From assembly GCA_963575645.1 (NCBI GenBank), contig OY754466.1, positions 8,286,001 to 8,350,000 of the forward strand: a DNA stretch of 64,000 nucleotides, read 5' to 3'. Below the pieces are notes generated by a model. The model did not search any database and was not told where the DNA came from. It saw nothing but the letters and a program-made list of their open reading frames with translations. Of this stretch, positions 1-10,212 are shown piece by piece. Positions within the stretch are counted from its first letter, which is position 1; every line of letters starts with the position of its first letter. This DNA comes from Xanthostigma xanthostigma. Taxonomy: Eukaryota > Arthropoda > Insecta > Raphidioptera > Raphidiidae. The position numbers and the translations under genes were made by a program.

Positions 1-1022
1 AAACGAAAGGTAGAATTTTATACATATACAAATCCTTTTCGCTTTATAGGCAAAATTATAATCCTTGAGGAGGTGAATGTATTTAATGAATTAATTGATC
101 AGTTGAAAATTTTTTTATGTGACACAGAACTGAAAAAATGCCCGACTGCACTCATTAAAAATTTCTAATTTTTAAAAGACAACAACAAAAAATTAGTTTT
201 TTTTTTTCAATTAAAATCTTTTAAACCCTTTAATTAGTAATTAGTGGCCCGATCCGGCTTTGCACGAATTTGTAGATTGCCACCATTTTTTTGTCGACTT
301 ACGTTGCAAAGTTGGTCTCCACGAAAAGCGCTTTATTTTAACGCGATAACATATCGTCGTTGGTTCTGTAATAGCTCTTATGTGCATAGTTGGCAGATTT
401 TACGTTTTTTAGATGAAAAGATTCAGGAAACGGAGCTCTATACACTAGTAATACCTCCAAATTAATTTTACAGTAACCAACAAGGGGAAGTAACTCTTAT
501 GTGAAAAGTTGTATCAAATAATTCCTCACATGTGCCAATAAATCCGAAATTAACGTTAAATATTTTTTAAGAAAATACTTCGACTTAATGAAACATGTAT
601 AGTGAAGATAAGTATGAATTAGTAGTATACCTCTGAAATTGCTAGTTCTTACCATCCATTGCTGAAATAACCACTTTTTGGCCTTTCCTGCAAATTTTAC
701 TTTTTGCACATAAGACGTATTACAGAACCAATGACGATGTCCATCCTGAAGGTCCAATAGTGAAAAAATTTTTGAAAAGGGATGAGTAGTTTCGAAGAAT
801 ACTCCCCGTATATATAGACAGACAAAACACACAAAATTCGCGCTAGTCATATAGGAGTATTAAGTGTATGGTTTAACCTATGTCTGTACACGCGGGCTGA
901 TCGACATTCTCTTAGTTGTTGACTTGACCGGGTAAAATACCTTAATATTTCAAAACGAACAGCTTTAAAGATTAATTTCGCGTAGTATTGTTAATTGCGT
1001 TTTTAACGTGAAATAATTTCAG
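1..1022. other. intron upstream of first visible exon
   Basis: This is intronic sequence ending in a pyrimidine-rich acceptor and AG at 1021-1022. It holds two diverged, oppositely oriented copies of one short repeat, about 353-400 on plus and about 690-740 on minus, which share the block TTGGTTCTGTAATA and a following CTTATGTGC. The short reading frames here (for example 244-465) follow the repeat and look like neither transposase nor host protein. I see nothing else. Confidence 0.6.
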
Positions 1023-1514
1023 GATCGTATCGCCGGAACATCGTCCGAATCGGAATCCCGCCGACAACCTTCAGCAACGATAGTTTCCGTATGTCACAAA
1101 ACGACTCCGCCCTCTCCGATTACATACACGTCCTCCTCGACCGTAGTTCAGCAGCACCGTTCGACGCCTTATGCTACGAGCACGCCGAGTCATTCGACTC
1201 CCTTGGGGCGCAGCGCTTCGAATACTCCGGTCGGTCGCGCGTCCTTAAGTCGCAGTAGCTCGGCCGAGGAGCCTAGCGCCACCAGTACGCCCTCCGTGCA
1301 ACGCAGCGTCTCTTACGAATCGCGCAGCAGTTCCGGACACGGCGCCAGTTCGAGTTCTAGGACACCGTCGCCCGGCGCTACGAAGTTTTCCTCACTCTCG
1401 CGTGATGTGTCAGAGTTTGAGAGACAAGCTAACGAAATGCACAGACGGATTGGTCAAGCGCTAGAAACCGTTAAATCTACCGATAAAGAGAAGGATCCCA
1501 ATCGCAGACTCGAG
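1023..1514 (+). CDS. dystrophin-like exon A, Ser/Thr/Pro-rich linker then helix
   Basis: This exon is 492 nt, open throughout, with an acceptor AG at 1021-1022 and a donor GTGCGT at 1515, phase 0 on both sides. The first ~125 residues are low complexity and rich in Ser, Thr, Pro, Arg and Gln (SRSSSAEEPSATSTPS is typical), so this is probably a flexible, phosphorylatable linker. The last ~40 residues (SEFERQANEMHRRIGQALE) have the heptad look of the first helix of a spectrin-type repeat that continues in the next exon. An in-frame TTG lies at 1203, but the frame is open back to the acceptor, so this is an internal exon with no start codon. The dystrophin assignment comes from the downstream exons. 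GC content is clearly higher than in the surrounding intron. Confidence 0.85.
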
Positions 1515-2347
1515 GTGCGTTTCTAGAATTTATAGTTTTGAAGTAAAACTTTTTATGGCACGGTGGAGTGAATTTGATTCTTGAGATTGAAAATGTAACT
1601 GAAACGGTTGCAATGTATTATTAGTGTCGAAGAATGTTTATTTACAGGTTATAGACGCTCGATAGCTGAGCTTATCAATGTGCTATTACTAGTGATTTGC
1701 CGGATATCCGTATCCGTATACGCGGATATCCAAGGGAGAAAAAAGATCCATATCCATATCCGTTAGTTTTTGGCGGATCTTTTACCGTATTAATTTTCAA
1801 TTCATAGATGAAATTTTATATATATAGGTGATTAGGTAATAATGAAAACCTGTTAAATTCAATTCAGATTATTTTTTATTTTTTTAAATCGTATTTAGCA
1901 CCTTTATATTGCAAACATTTATCGTAGTGAGTACCATACTAATAGTACATAACTCAAAGGTACTAAATCAACTATCTTTATAATGAGATATTGCACATCG
2001 ATCTTTGGAAAGAGACAATCTGTTATGAGAGTTAACTCTTAAAGAGGTCAATAACTTTTTTCCCATAACAGATAGTCTCTTTCCAAAGGTCGATGTGCAA
2101 TATTTACCGCCGCGTACTCTAAGAAAGTTAAGATCCGTATCCGTATCTTAAAACCAAAAATCCGTATTCAGATCCGTATCCGCGGATATACATTTTTGAC
2201 GATCCGGCACATCACTAGTTATTACTTGTTTATAATATTAATGTTAGCGAATTATGGGCATCCACTTTTTTAAATTTCTTGGGGCACTCATTCGAATTTA
2301 GTTTGAGAGGAGAACGTGTTGTAACCTGGACGCGTTTTAATTTCCAG
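1515..2347 (+). other. intron 1
   Basis: An 833-bp intron with donor GTGCGT and acceptor TTTCCAG. Most of it is the hAT-like miniature at 1690-2217. The rest is AT-rich and unremarkable. Confidence 0.8.
1690..2217. mobile_element. hAT-like MITE with internal hairpin
   Basis: This 528-bp element is flanked by an 8-bp near-perfect target duplication: GCTATTAC at 1682-1689 and GTTATTAC at 2218-2225. Its ends are inverted: TAGTGATTTGCCGGAT at the left, and TAGTGATGTGCCGGAT when the right end is reversed. Subterminal runs of ATCCGTATCCG occur at both sides. A second inverted pair of about 40 bp (about 1986-2026 with 2063-2102) would form an internal hairpin. No coding capacity remains. The 8-bp duplication and TIR style fit the hAT superfamily. 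Confidence 0.85.
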
Positions 2348-2656
2348 ATTCTGAAGAGCGAACTGAGTCATATTGCTCCCGATGCTGCGACACTCATAAG
2401 TCGAGGCGACAGTATAATTCTCGAGTTACATTCGACACAACCGCGAAACGCCGATTCGCTCCGAATTAATGTCGTTGCTAAATTGAGAGCATCTTGGCAT
2501 TCGTTTAGAGACGAAACTGAAATTCGTCGCGTAACGGCGATGAGATTAGCGGCATCGATCGATAAGATCAAAAAGATGATCAGACAGCTAGACGGGTGGC
2601 TTGATGGAGTTTCGGAACAAGTCAACATTGCGAATAACCATGAAGGACTTCTTAAT
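2348..2656 (+). CDS. dystrophin-like exon B, spectrin repeat
   Basis: This exon is 309 nt (103 codons), phase 0 at both borders, with acceptor TTTCCAG and donor GTGAGT at 2657. It continues the repeat begun in exon A: the first ~60 residues give helices B and C, with the conserved helix-C tryptophan in RASWHSFRDE. The next repeat starts with an amphipathic helix A containing QLDGWLDGVSEQV. Trp in helices A and C is the hallmark of spectrin repeats. The exon ends inside helix A/B of the second repeat, which exon C completes. Such repeats form the rod that separates the actin-binding and dystroglycan-binding ends of dystrophin. Confidence 0.88.
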
Positions 2657-3121
2657 GTGAGTAAAAGAAAAAAATTATTTCCGTCTATCCAGTAGAACCC
2701 AGATTTTAATGGAGTCCGTGATTTTAATCTAATTTTTGCACCTCGTATAAACCGAACCAACTCGTGTAAGAATCCAGAGGTATATCTGAACATTGCGGTT
2801 GTTTTATGATTTACATAAATATTTGATTGTATAAATGTTCATTTTGTAACAAACATAATGTGTAGTTTTTTTCCTCCATATTATTTTTTCTCTATATCTC
2901 TATCTATCTATTCGAGTTTCTCGATTATTCAATTGCTCTTAAAATAAAAATAACGAATTAAAGAGGATTTCATTTATGTGTCAAATACATATTTGCCAAA
3001 TATATTTTTAGTGTCATTTTAGCGATCATAAATGTGGTAAATACAGGAACAACTTGTTTTCATTTGATTTTATTTTTGGTGCTGTTTTTTTCAAAAAATT
3101 ATCTGCCAGTTTTTTCATATA
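2657..3121 (+). other. intron 2, left part
   Basis: AT-rich intronic sequence. I recognise nothing in it before the Tc1/mariner relic that starts at 3122. Confidence 0.6.
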
Positions 3122-3683
3122 CAGTATGTAAACACGTAAGGTGCACATAGGGAACTTAGCATTGGGAAAAAATACTTGGATCAGAGTTAGCCATGACTGC
3201 ATTAATTGTTATTTCTATTGAATTATCGTGGTAATCTTGAGGATTTCTATTTTATTTTGATTTATTTTTATTTTACTTGGCTTTTTTAATAATAAAAAGC
3301 TCTTATAAATCATTATTTCATTTTTTTGTACAAAAAAACAACTCCATCTGTTTGGAAACATTTCATTCAAAAATTGTCTGACTGGTATGATGTATGCGCG
3401 TTGGTAAATCAGTGACCCAATGTCTTTAGGTTCAACACGAATAGGCGGAGATATTTGATCTCGTACCATATTTAAGTATTTTTGGGAATTTAATGTCCCA
3501 TTAATAAAAAAGTCCGATTATGTTGTAATCATTTGAATATTTTCTTCGGTAGTATACACATTCATTTTGCAAAAGACTATATTATCTGTCAAATTGAAAA
3601 ACAAGATTTCAAGGCTCACTCTGATCCAGTCATTTTTTCCCAATGTTAATTTCTCTATGTGCACCTTACGTGTTTACATACTG
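3122..3683 (-). mobile_element. Tc1/mariner relic, 562 bp
   Basis: The element is flanked by TA at 3120-3121 and 3684-3685. It has long inverted ends starting CAGTATGTAAACACGTAAGG, with the same sequence reversed at the right. It encloses a decayed transposase piece on the minus strand. A second, heavily interrupted copy lies at 34601-36108 with the same ends. Confidence 0.87.
3344..3511 (-). pseudogene. Tc1/mariner transposase fragment
   Basis: On the minus strand about 56 codons read FFINGTLNSQKYLNM, later IIPVRQFLNEMFPNRW. The second stretch matches the block that follows the DGAPPH motif in a well-known group of insect Tc1/mariner-type transposases. The DGAPPH motif itself, with a catalytic Asp, cannot be read here. 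The frame stays open past the conserved Trp to about 3215, but with unrelated residues. It is a dead remnant, not a gene. Confidence 0.75.
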
Positions 3684-3966
3684 TATACAGTCGAATCTTT
3701 CAGATTGCAGCGAATCTTTACAGGATTTAAAATTCAGAATCGCCTTAAGAATACAAATATTTTCTGGTAAACCTGGATTTGCTCCATTTCTGATGTTCCT
3801 AAATTACATAGTATCTTGTAAGGATTTAACGCAATATGAAGGTTCAACAATATTTGAATTTGGGATAAAAATTATGTTTGTTTTCAATGAGGAATCTTCT
3901 AATATTTGTAAACGTTCAGGCTAATATTATAATTTGTGAAGCGTAGTAAAGTAGAATTTTTTTCAG
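3684..3966 (+). other. intron 2, right part
   Basis: AT-rich intron ending in a T-run and CAG acceptor at 3964-3966. No further repeat was recognised. Confidence 0.6.
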
Positions 3967-4170
3967 GAACTCAAACAAGAATACGGTATTTACGAAAACG
4001 AATTGGGAGTTATTAATGATATATCAAAAGAACTTAAAAATCAAAAAGTGGCATTCCCTGAAGCTGAAGTGATCTCGCTGAACAACAGATGGCAAACGAT
4101 AGCGTCCCAAATCAAACATCTCTTAACAACTTCCAAAGGAACAAGCAAGTTTCCATCTGACTTAGAATTG
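3967..4170 (+). CDS. dystrophin-like exon C, spectrin repeat helices B-C
   Basis: This exon is 204 nt (68 codons), phase 0 at both ends, with acceptor TTTTTTTCAG and donor GTAAGC at 4171. It begins ELKQEYGIYENELGVINDIS, a typical helix B that follows directly on helix A at the end of exon B. It carries the canonical helix-C block SLNNRWQTIASQIKHLL with the conserved Trp. The last ~12 residues are a Ser/Thr/Lys-rich turn before the next repeat. Size and layout fit a dystrophin-family rod repeat. On this exon alone another spectrin-repeat protein (nesprin, spectraplakin) could not be excluded. Confidence 0.88.
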
Positions 4171-6035
4171 GTAAGCTGAATGCCTTTTCATCAATAATTA
4201 TTTTTCATTTTGTTTGCTGCCTAGATAATCGCTGGATCTACATTCTTTAAAAAGAGATTTCGATAATTGTACAACAGCTTAACTCTAAATAAGGCAAAAT
4301 AGAGAATAGTTACTTCTTACCACAACAAGTTTATTAGTGGATGTACATTTCGAGAGCTATGCTCTCATCTTCAGCAATACACTAAACTAGTTTATTGCTG
4401 AAGATGAGAGCATAGCTCTCGAAATGTACATCCACTAATAAACTTGTTGTGGTAAGAAGTAACTATTCTCTATTTTTTATTAGATTCAAACCACAGTGCT
4501 CCTAATATTTTTGTTATCTAAATAAGGCTACTAAAATTGGAAAAAGATCTATTTCAAAATTAAATACATTTCTTTTTAAATAAAATTTAAATTGACTTAC
4601 CAAAATATCTGGCTAAATTCACTTCACACAAGTTGAAACCGTGAAAGTCCCTAGCTTTTGTTGTTTTGAAGCACACACTTTTTAACTAAGATGTTACAAA
4701 CGTTTAAATTGTTAAATGTGAAACATTTTTGTATTTACTATTCATGGCGAACATTGATGAAGTTCATGTCTGTCGTTTATTTGAAGATCAAATAAATTAA
4801 ACACGTCTAATTAATATTCTAAGGAACTATTCTGACAGGCGGTTAAAAACTAAACACATCATAACTTTTATACCGCGTAACTGCCATCTTGCTTTTAGAT
4901 AGTCTAATAACAGTCATGCGCACTAATCAAAATGTGTTTTTTGTTTGTTGTAACGTCTTTTTGAAACGTTAAAATTTAAATTAAACGGTGCGAGTTGAGA
5001 TGAATGTGTTGTTATTCACTAATATAATTCAGTGTCAGCATATTACATAACTAATATAAAAATGCAATCATTGAAATCACCTTTTGTGTACAGAATGAGT
5101 GTTAAACAACGTAAAACAAGTGATTGATCAAGCTTTTTAAAGTTAGGTTATAAAATGCAGTGAAAATAAAATAACTTGTGATATTGTACACTGGATTTCG
5201 CCTGTAACATGTTTATAAAAATATCAAATATTTTCGTCCTGTCAGCTATGTATATATGTAGTATCAGTTTTTCTTTGAGTAATCAATGTTAATACTTTAA
5301 CCTGACACAAACTAAATTGCCGCCTGTCAGTTTGAAACTTTAGTCACATAGAGCGGGCGGCTGAGAGAATGTGAAATCATTTTGCTTTGACAGGCCTAAA
5401 TATAGCACATTCTAAGACAGTTCGTAGTAGCGATGTAAATAATAAAGTCTATTTTTGTCATGAGACACCTTTAATACACTCCACTGTCTCTTGAACTGCA
5501 GTGTTTTTATTTTAGTGTGTGGGTGATGATACAGACATGTGAGTGAAACAAAAGAAGGTTAAAATAACAAAAAACAAAACAGTGGTAGATAGTGCTTTTT
5601 CAATTTGAATTTTCAATAACCGTAACAGACATTTTTAATTGATACAAAACTAAAATTTAATAAACACTAAACTGGCTTTCAACTTTTTTTTGTGTATTTT
5701 TAACTGTGCTACTTATATTTAGACCAAAATAATCTTTTGTTAATTAAATACAGACTAAAGGTATTCTTTTTTAGAGTAAAAAACAAATGAAACTAACGTA
5801 TCCATTTATTTATCTTGTTTATATTTACCTATACTAATATATATAGAAAAAAATTCATGTACTTTAAAACTGAAGAATCACTGAACCAATTTGAAAAATT
5901 ATCTGACTGTGTAAAAGCCTACTTCTTTATAACGCTTTGAAAAAATTGTTGAATATTTAAACAATCTGAATAGTAAAATATGATAAGAAAGTGACAAAAT
6001 ATAGATAAATTTTAATCGCTTGGTGTATTTTACAG
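4171..6035 (+). other. intron 3
   Basis: A 1,865-bp AT-rich intron. It contains the long hairpin at 4297-4475. CTGACAGGCGG near 4834 and its reverse CCGCCTGTCAG near 5320 could be ends of a roughly 500-bp miniature element, but I find no convincing target duplication. Nothing is recognised from 5340 to 6035. Confidence 0.6.
4297..4475. repeat. long near-perfect hairpin with Penelope-like stem-loop
   Basis: Two ~83-bp arms (4297-4379 and 4393-4475) are essentially perfect reverse complements around a 13-nt loop. The right arm contains CTGAAGA, then GAGAGC-ATA-GCTCTC, then GAAATGT (4398-4427), the layout of the Penelope-like terminal motif seen elsewhere in the window. By symmetry the left arm carries it on the minus strand. 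Confidence 0.85.
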
Positions 6036-6200
6036 AAAGAATTGGAGCTCGGTGATAGCAGTGACAAAAACAAATCGTTGCATCGTTTCGTTACAAATTT
6101 AGACAATTTGATATCATGGGTGATGGAAACCAAAACTCGTATCAACATTAGTCATGATCTGCCGCAATCCGAGAGAGATTCAACTCTGCAAACGCTAGCG
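6036..6200 (+). CDS. dystrophin-like exon D, spectrin repeat helix A
   Basis: This exon is 165 nt (55 codons), phase 0-0, with acceptor TATTTTACAG and donor GTGAGT at 6201. It encodes a charged lead-in, then SLHRFVTNLDNLISWVMETK, a classic helix A with the conserved Trp, then the A-B turn. It opens a third repeat that exons E and F complete. Confidence 0.87.
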
Positions 6201-7106
6201 GTGAGTTACTTTTAACCTTTTGCAGACCCGTAATAACCTTAAACGTTGTACAGTAACATCGGGTAGCTGAAACTAAAGTTTTAACTGTGTACTTATGCAG
6301 TCTGATATATTTTAGAAGTTTCTATACAACATTTTAGCGTATGTATTGTATTCAAAAATCGACCAAGAGTTCCAGCTCCTTTTGTACACATATAGTTCCG
6401 CACCGGTAGCTATCGCGTTTCCGAGACGCTTGGTTCGGAACTACGGAACCGATTTTCATGAAACTTTTGTGCCAATAGTTGAAGTCGTGTATTTTTAACC
6501 TACCGGGACTAATCGACTTATGTATTTTCAACTTCTTCTTAATTCTCACTTCGTGGCAGTTATGGACCAATGAGAAAACACTTTTATTAATTTGAGGTTA
6601 AACAATTGTCAAACGATTTTTTCATTGGTTGAGCAGCGCAGACCCTTTGCGTGAGAAGTGGGTACTAAAATGTTGAAATCAGTTGAAAATAGATGGTGTT
6701 AAAAATACATGAGTTCGATTGTATCTATAAAACGTCATGTTTCTAAGTTAAATGCGGCTGGGGACACGATATTGTAATAAAATTACCCACTTTGTTGATC
6801 CCCCACATGGTATCTATTATTAGATAATTCAAATGGCTGTCTTCATAGAATTAATAAAATTAAACTTCATAGAATTTAATTTTTTTAAATACCTTATGTA
6901 AGGAAACGCCCTAAATATGTATTCTATAAAAAAATAGTGTTTTTCTGAACTTTATTCATCAAATTGGATAAGTAGGGATAGACGGAAAGACAGGTGAAAT
7001 ATTGAAAGCAAAGATTCCATCTTTTGGGTTCGGAACTTTAAACTAAGGAAAACCTTGAAAAATCTAAACAGCTTAAATTATATGAATTCTATACATTTTT
7101 TTTCAG
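6201..7106 (+). other. intron 4
   Basis: A 906-bp intron. Around 6440-6480 it has the wording CGGAACCGATTTTCATGAAA, common in the 3' regions of insect LINE/SINE relics, so an old fragment is likely at about 6351-6560. Nothing else is recognised. The acceptor is a long T-run followed by CAG at 7104-7106. Confidence 0.55.
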
Positions 7107-7205
7107 AATTCAATTCAAGATCGTGAAATGGAAGTCAAAGAAGTTTTTGAAAATTATCATAACTTAGAGTCTTCTCTGAAACCTGCCAAAGCTATTGAAC
7201 TACAG
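7107..7205 (+). CDS. dystrophin-like exon E, spectrin repeat helix B
   Basis: This exon is 99 nt (33 codons), phase 0-0, with donor GTAAGA at 7206. It encodes a single amphipathic helix (EMEVKEVFENYHNLESSLK), the helix B of the repeat begun in exon D. Only a 284-bp intron separates it from exon F. Confidence 0.86.
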
Positions 7206-7489
7206 GTAAGATCTTGTTTCAAATGTTCTTATAAGATTCAAGAAAAAGTAAAATTTCTCTCGAAAGTAAAACATTTTGCGAGTTTCAGAACAGTTCTCTG
7301 ATTTTCTTTGAAAAACTTCTGAAATAATTTTCAGTGATTTTCCCCGAAACAAACAATGTTTACGTAAATTGCTAGTAAAATTTTATACTTTTTCATTTGA
7401 ATGCTTTTACCGGGGAATGAATTGTCAGTATTCGAAACTTTAAAAGCAAATTTTTAAAAAATGCGTTTTTTTTTTTTTTTATTGAACAG

Positions 7490-7577
7490 GAAAAAATGAA
7501 GAAACTTCGAGAAGATTGGGGCTACATCAACAAAAACAGCCAAACGGTCGTTGCTGAGGTGCATTCACCAGTAAAAG
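7490..7577 (+). CDS. dystrophin-like exon F, spectrin repeat helix C
   Basis: This exon is 88 nt, phase 0 in and phase 1 out, with acceptor ATTGAACAG and donor GTAAGA at 7578. It encodes the helix C of the third repeat, with its conserved Trp in KLREDWGYINKNSQTV, then the start of a Ser/Pro linker (HSPVK). Its last G combines with the AA that opens exon G, 26 kb downstream, to make Glu. It is therefore the only visible exon here whose end phase is not zero, apart from the matching start of exon G. Confidence 0.87.
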
Positions 7578-7857
7578 GTAAGAAATCCATATTTTTTTTA
7601 ATCGTCTATCGGCTAAAATAAGCGAAAACAATTAACACTCCGCGATTCTTGTCCCCTAATTGTGTGTACAACAACAGTGCAAAACTGGGTGCCTACGTAA
7701 AAAGAAATTTAACTAGCAATAATTGTATTTTACAGCATGTAAAAAAAAACTAATAATTATATTTTTGATAGATTTTGTAAAAAGCAAATGAAAAATGTTG
7801 ATTTCTATTTTCTATTTATCATAATGCACTATAAATTTTATAATACAATTTTAATAA

Positions 7858-8110
7858 TTGTGTTTTTTAATCTGTTCTTCAAAAATCTTAAACGCTGTTC
7901 GCCATGTTGGATTTCGGCGTGACGTCACTTCGTCTATAAACTACCTAATGTTATGTTGTGCTGTGTGTTATTTTGAAGTTATTTCAAGTTATTATCACGT
8001 TTATAGACTTCCATCGCGTATTTTATTGATTTCGCATTATGGAAGATGGTTTCGTAAAAACAGAAAGTACTAATCTACAGTATATATTAGATATCGTGTC
8101 CATCGATAAT
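7858..8110. other. unassigned intronic stretch
   Basis: AT-rich sequence with a short open frame at 7858-8073 that resembles nothing I know. No repeat recognised. Confidence 0.4.
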
Positions 8111-8243
8111 AGTTAATAAGAAAAAATTCGCAGGTTTGTGGACAAAAGTTATATTTATAATTGTACGACGTTTCGTCTATAAATTTAGACTTTTTCAAGT
8201 ACAATTTTGTACTTGAAAAAGTACGAATTTTTTCTTATTAACT
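8111..8243 (-). repeat. Penelope-like terminal unit in a palindrome
   Basis: Twenty-bp arms (8111-8130 and 8224-8243, CGAATTTTTTCTTATTAACT at the right) enclose a stem-loop on the minus strand at 8167-8199. That stem-loop reads TTGAAAA, A, GTCT-loop-AGAC, GAAACGTC. This is the Penelope/hammerhead-like layout with two core changes, so it is probably an inactive relic. Confidence 0.7.
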
Positions 8244-9240
8244 AATCTACAGTGTTACTATGATTACTGTGCACGTGTCATTTTGGCGCGAAAATTCATA
8301 ATGACAAATTAAAACTCATTTTTATGGGACTATTCGGTTATAAAATATTGTTATAAAAATTGTAGTGGTTCTTTATCACTTTAGGATTCATTTAAAACAT
8401 TTTATCAAAAACGGTGTAATAGCCTATATTTTACAATTTTTTAAGCGAAAGTTCGAAACTATGAGAACAGAATTCATTTAAATAAGTTTTATGCAATCTT
8501 TAATTAAAAATATTGATTTAATGACTGTTCATTGTTAAGCGGCGTGTACACTATATATTTCGTTGTCAGTTGGGCTGATCCTAAGGTGCAAAAACCTAAT
8601 GTGTCGCCCCCCTAGAGAATTTTTCAAATTTTGGCTTATATTTAACGTTGACGTTATACACTCATCTACCTGTATAAGAGTAATAAAAAATAAGTTAAAA
8701 AACTAAAATCCGACTACTGAAAAGTATGAAACTATAAAAAATTCTCATCTGTGGATAGCCGTGGTCATATGCCACCTACCCTAACAAAACATTACATTTT
8801 AACAGTTGTAAGCGATCATAAGCTCTTGGGCAGTGATGACGAACCTTTTTGAGAAGTGGGTCAAATTTTGCTAATCATTTTTTTAGTACTAGTCAGTGGC
8901 GTTATTTGGAAAAGGAGAGGGGGGATGGTAAAATATTATTTTTTTTTTTTTAGTTCAAAACTCTTTTTGGACGATACACGACGTTTTACGACCATGCTGG
9001 ATTCAGCGTGTTTTTTTCTATAAGCATGATGATTTTGCAAAAGTGCCGAAAAATTTCGGTTTTCGTCAAAAATCGTATTTTTTTAAAGGGGTATGCCTTG
9101 AAAAAATTGCAAAAATCGAGTTCTTTAATTAATTTTTGAAATTGAGAATGTTTAAAGAAAAAAATACGCTGAATTCAATGAGCGTAAGCAAACGTCTGTA
9201 TCTCTTTTAGTTTGGAAACTACAGCCATTCGAAGGTTTTA
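8244..9240. repeat. intronic stretch with a duplicated 130-bp block
   Basis: The block at about 9000-9130 recurs in the same orientation at about 9985-10101 (shared words include GATTCAGCGTGTTTTTTTCT and CCTTGAAAAAATTGCAAAAA). About 850 bp of other repeats therefore lie between two direct copies. The remainder, 8244-8990, shows nothing I can name. Confidence 0.65.
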
Positions 9241-9248
9241 TAATTTTA

Positions 9249-9415
9249 CTAGCCGTCCCGTCCGGTTTCACCCGGGTGTAAAAGAACGAATGGGGAAGGG
9301 AGGAACATGAGTACACACATTCATCTTAGTTTACCGAGATGAATGTTGTGTCCAAATTTCATGATGATCGGAGTTACCGTTCAAAAGCTTTTGTCTATAA
9401 AAAGCAGTATTTATA
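9249..9415 (+). mobile_element. RTE-like tail, 5' portion
   Basis: Shares the family blocks CACCCGGGTG, GAACGAATGGGG and CCGAGATGAATGTTGTGTCC with copies at 15891-16234, 36494-37075 and 43861-44170. It stops after the GTTCAAAAG block and runs into AT-rich sequence. Confidence 0.7.
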
Positions 9416-9508
9416 CTTTTTTTAACTAATAATTTTTTTTTTATTAATTAAATAAAATTAAAATAAATTTAAAGCAATGTAGAAAATAAAAAAAAATAAA
9501 AATATTTT

Positions 9509-9581
9509 CGCCCAACGTGGGGCTCGAACCCACGACCCTGATATTGACAGTCGCACGCTCTACCGATTGAGCCATTCGACG
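9509..9581 (-). pseudogene. tRNA-Lys-derived SINE head
   Basis: Read on the minus strand this has GGCTCAATCGGTAGAGCG (box A region) and GGGTCGTGGGTTCGAGCCCC (T arm), ending in GTTGGGCG, like insect tRNA-Lys. The anticodon loop is altered, and the 5' acceptor strand does not pair well, so it is not a working tRNA. The same tRNA-like unit with the same flanks recurs at 24396-24467, which marks it as a SINE. Confidence 0.75.
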
Positions 9582-9652
9582 TTGTGTACTCTCAACGCTA
9601 ATATGAGTATATTTAGTTAGTGCATTTCACCTGAATAGAAGCTTATTTTCTA

Positions 9653-9895
9653 TGTCACTGAACTCCTCCTAAACGGCTGGACCGATTTTGATGAAATTTT
9701 TTGTGTATGTTCAAGGGGATTCGAGAATGGTTTAGATTCACAATTTGGTCCAGTGGAAAATTAATAAAAAAATTAATTAAAAAAACATATTCCAGTGGAC
9801 AAAATTGTGAATCTAAACCATTCTCGAATCCCCTTGAACACACACAAAAAATTTCATCAAAATCGGTCCAGCCGTTTAGAAGGAATTCAGTGACA
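9653..9895. repeat. palindrome of a LINE/SINE 3' fragment
   Basis: Arms of about 105 bp (9653-9760 and 9788-9895) are near-perfect reverse complements. Both contain the motif CGATTTTGATGAAATTTTTT, typical of insect non-LTR retrotransposon tails. Two copies of one tail lie head to head. Confidence 0.85.
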
Positions 9896-10212
9896 TACAC
9901 ACGGACAGAAGAAATATATATAAAAATATACGCAAATAGCTTCTAAACCAAAAGACATACATACGTTTGTTTGTGCTCATTGGATTCAGCGTGTTTTTTT
10001 CTATGATTTTGCCAAAGTTCCGAAATATTTCGGTTTTCGTAAAAAATTGCATTTTTTTAAAGGGGGCCTTGAAAAAATTGCAAAAATCGAATTCTTTAAT
10101 ACACTGTACTTCCCCCTAAAAACCGGTTTTAAACTGACATTGTAAAACCAATCTTAACTGTTATAAATAGGCATTTACAGAACATTTTTTTTGCCATGAT
10201 TAATATATACCG

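Noticed and set aside
244-850. Two short open frames sharing a similar stretch, one on each strand
   Set aside because: The similarity is explained by two inverted copies of one repeat. No known domain, no splice or promoter support.
1203-1526. Separate small gene starting at 1203
   Set aside because: The codon at 1203 is TTG and the frame is open back to an acceptor at 1021-1022; it is an internal exon.
4831-5332. ~500-bp MITE with CTGACAGGCGG ends
   Set aside because: Only 11 bp of clear inverted ends and no matching target duplication; left as a note.
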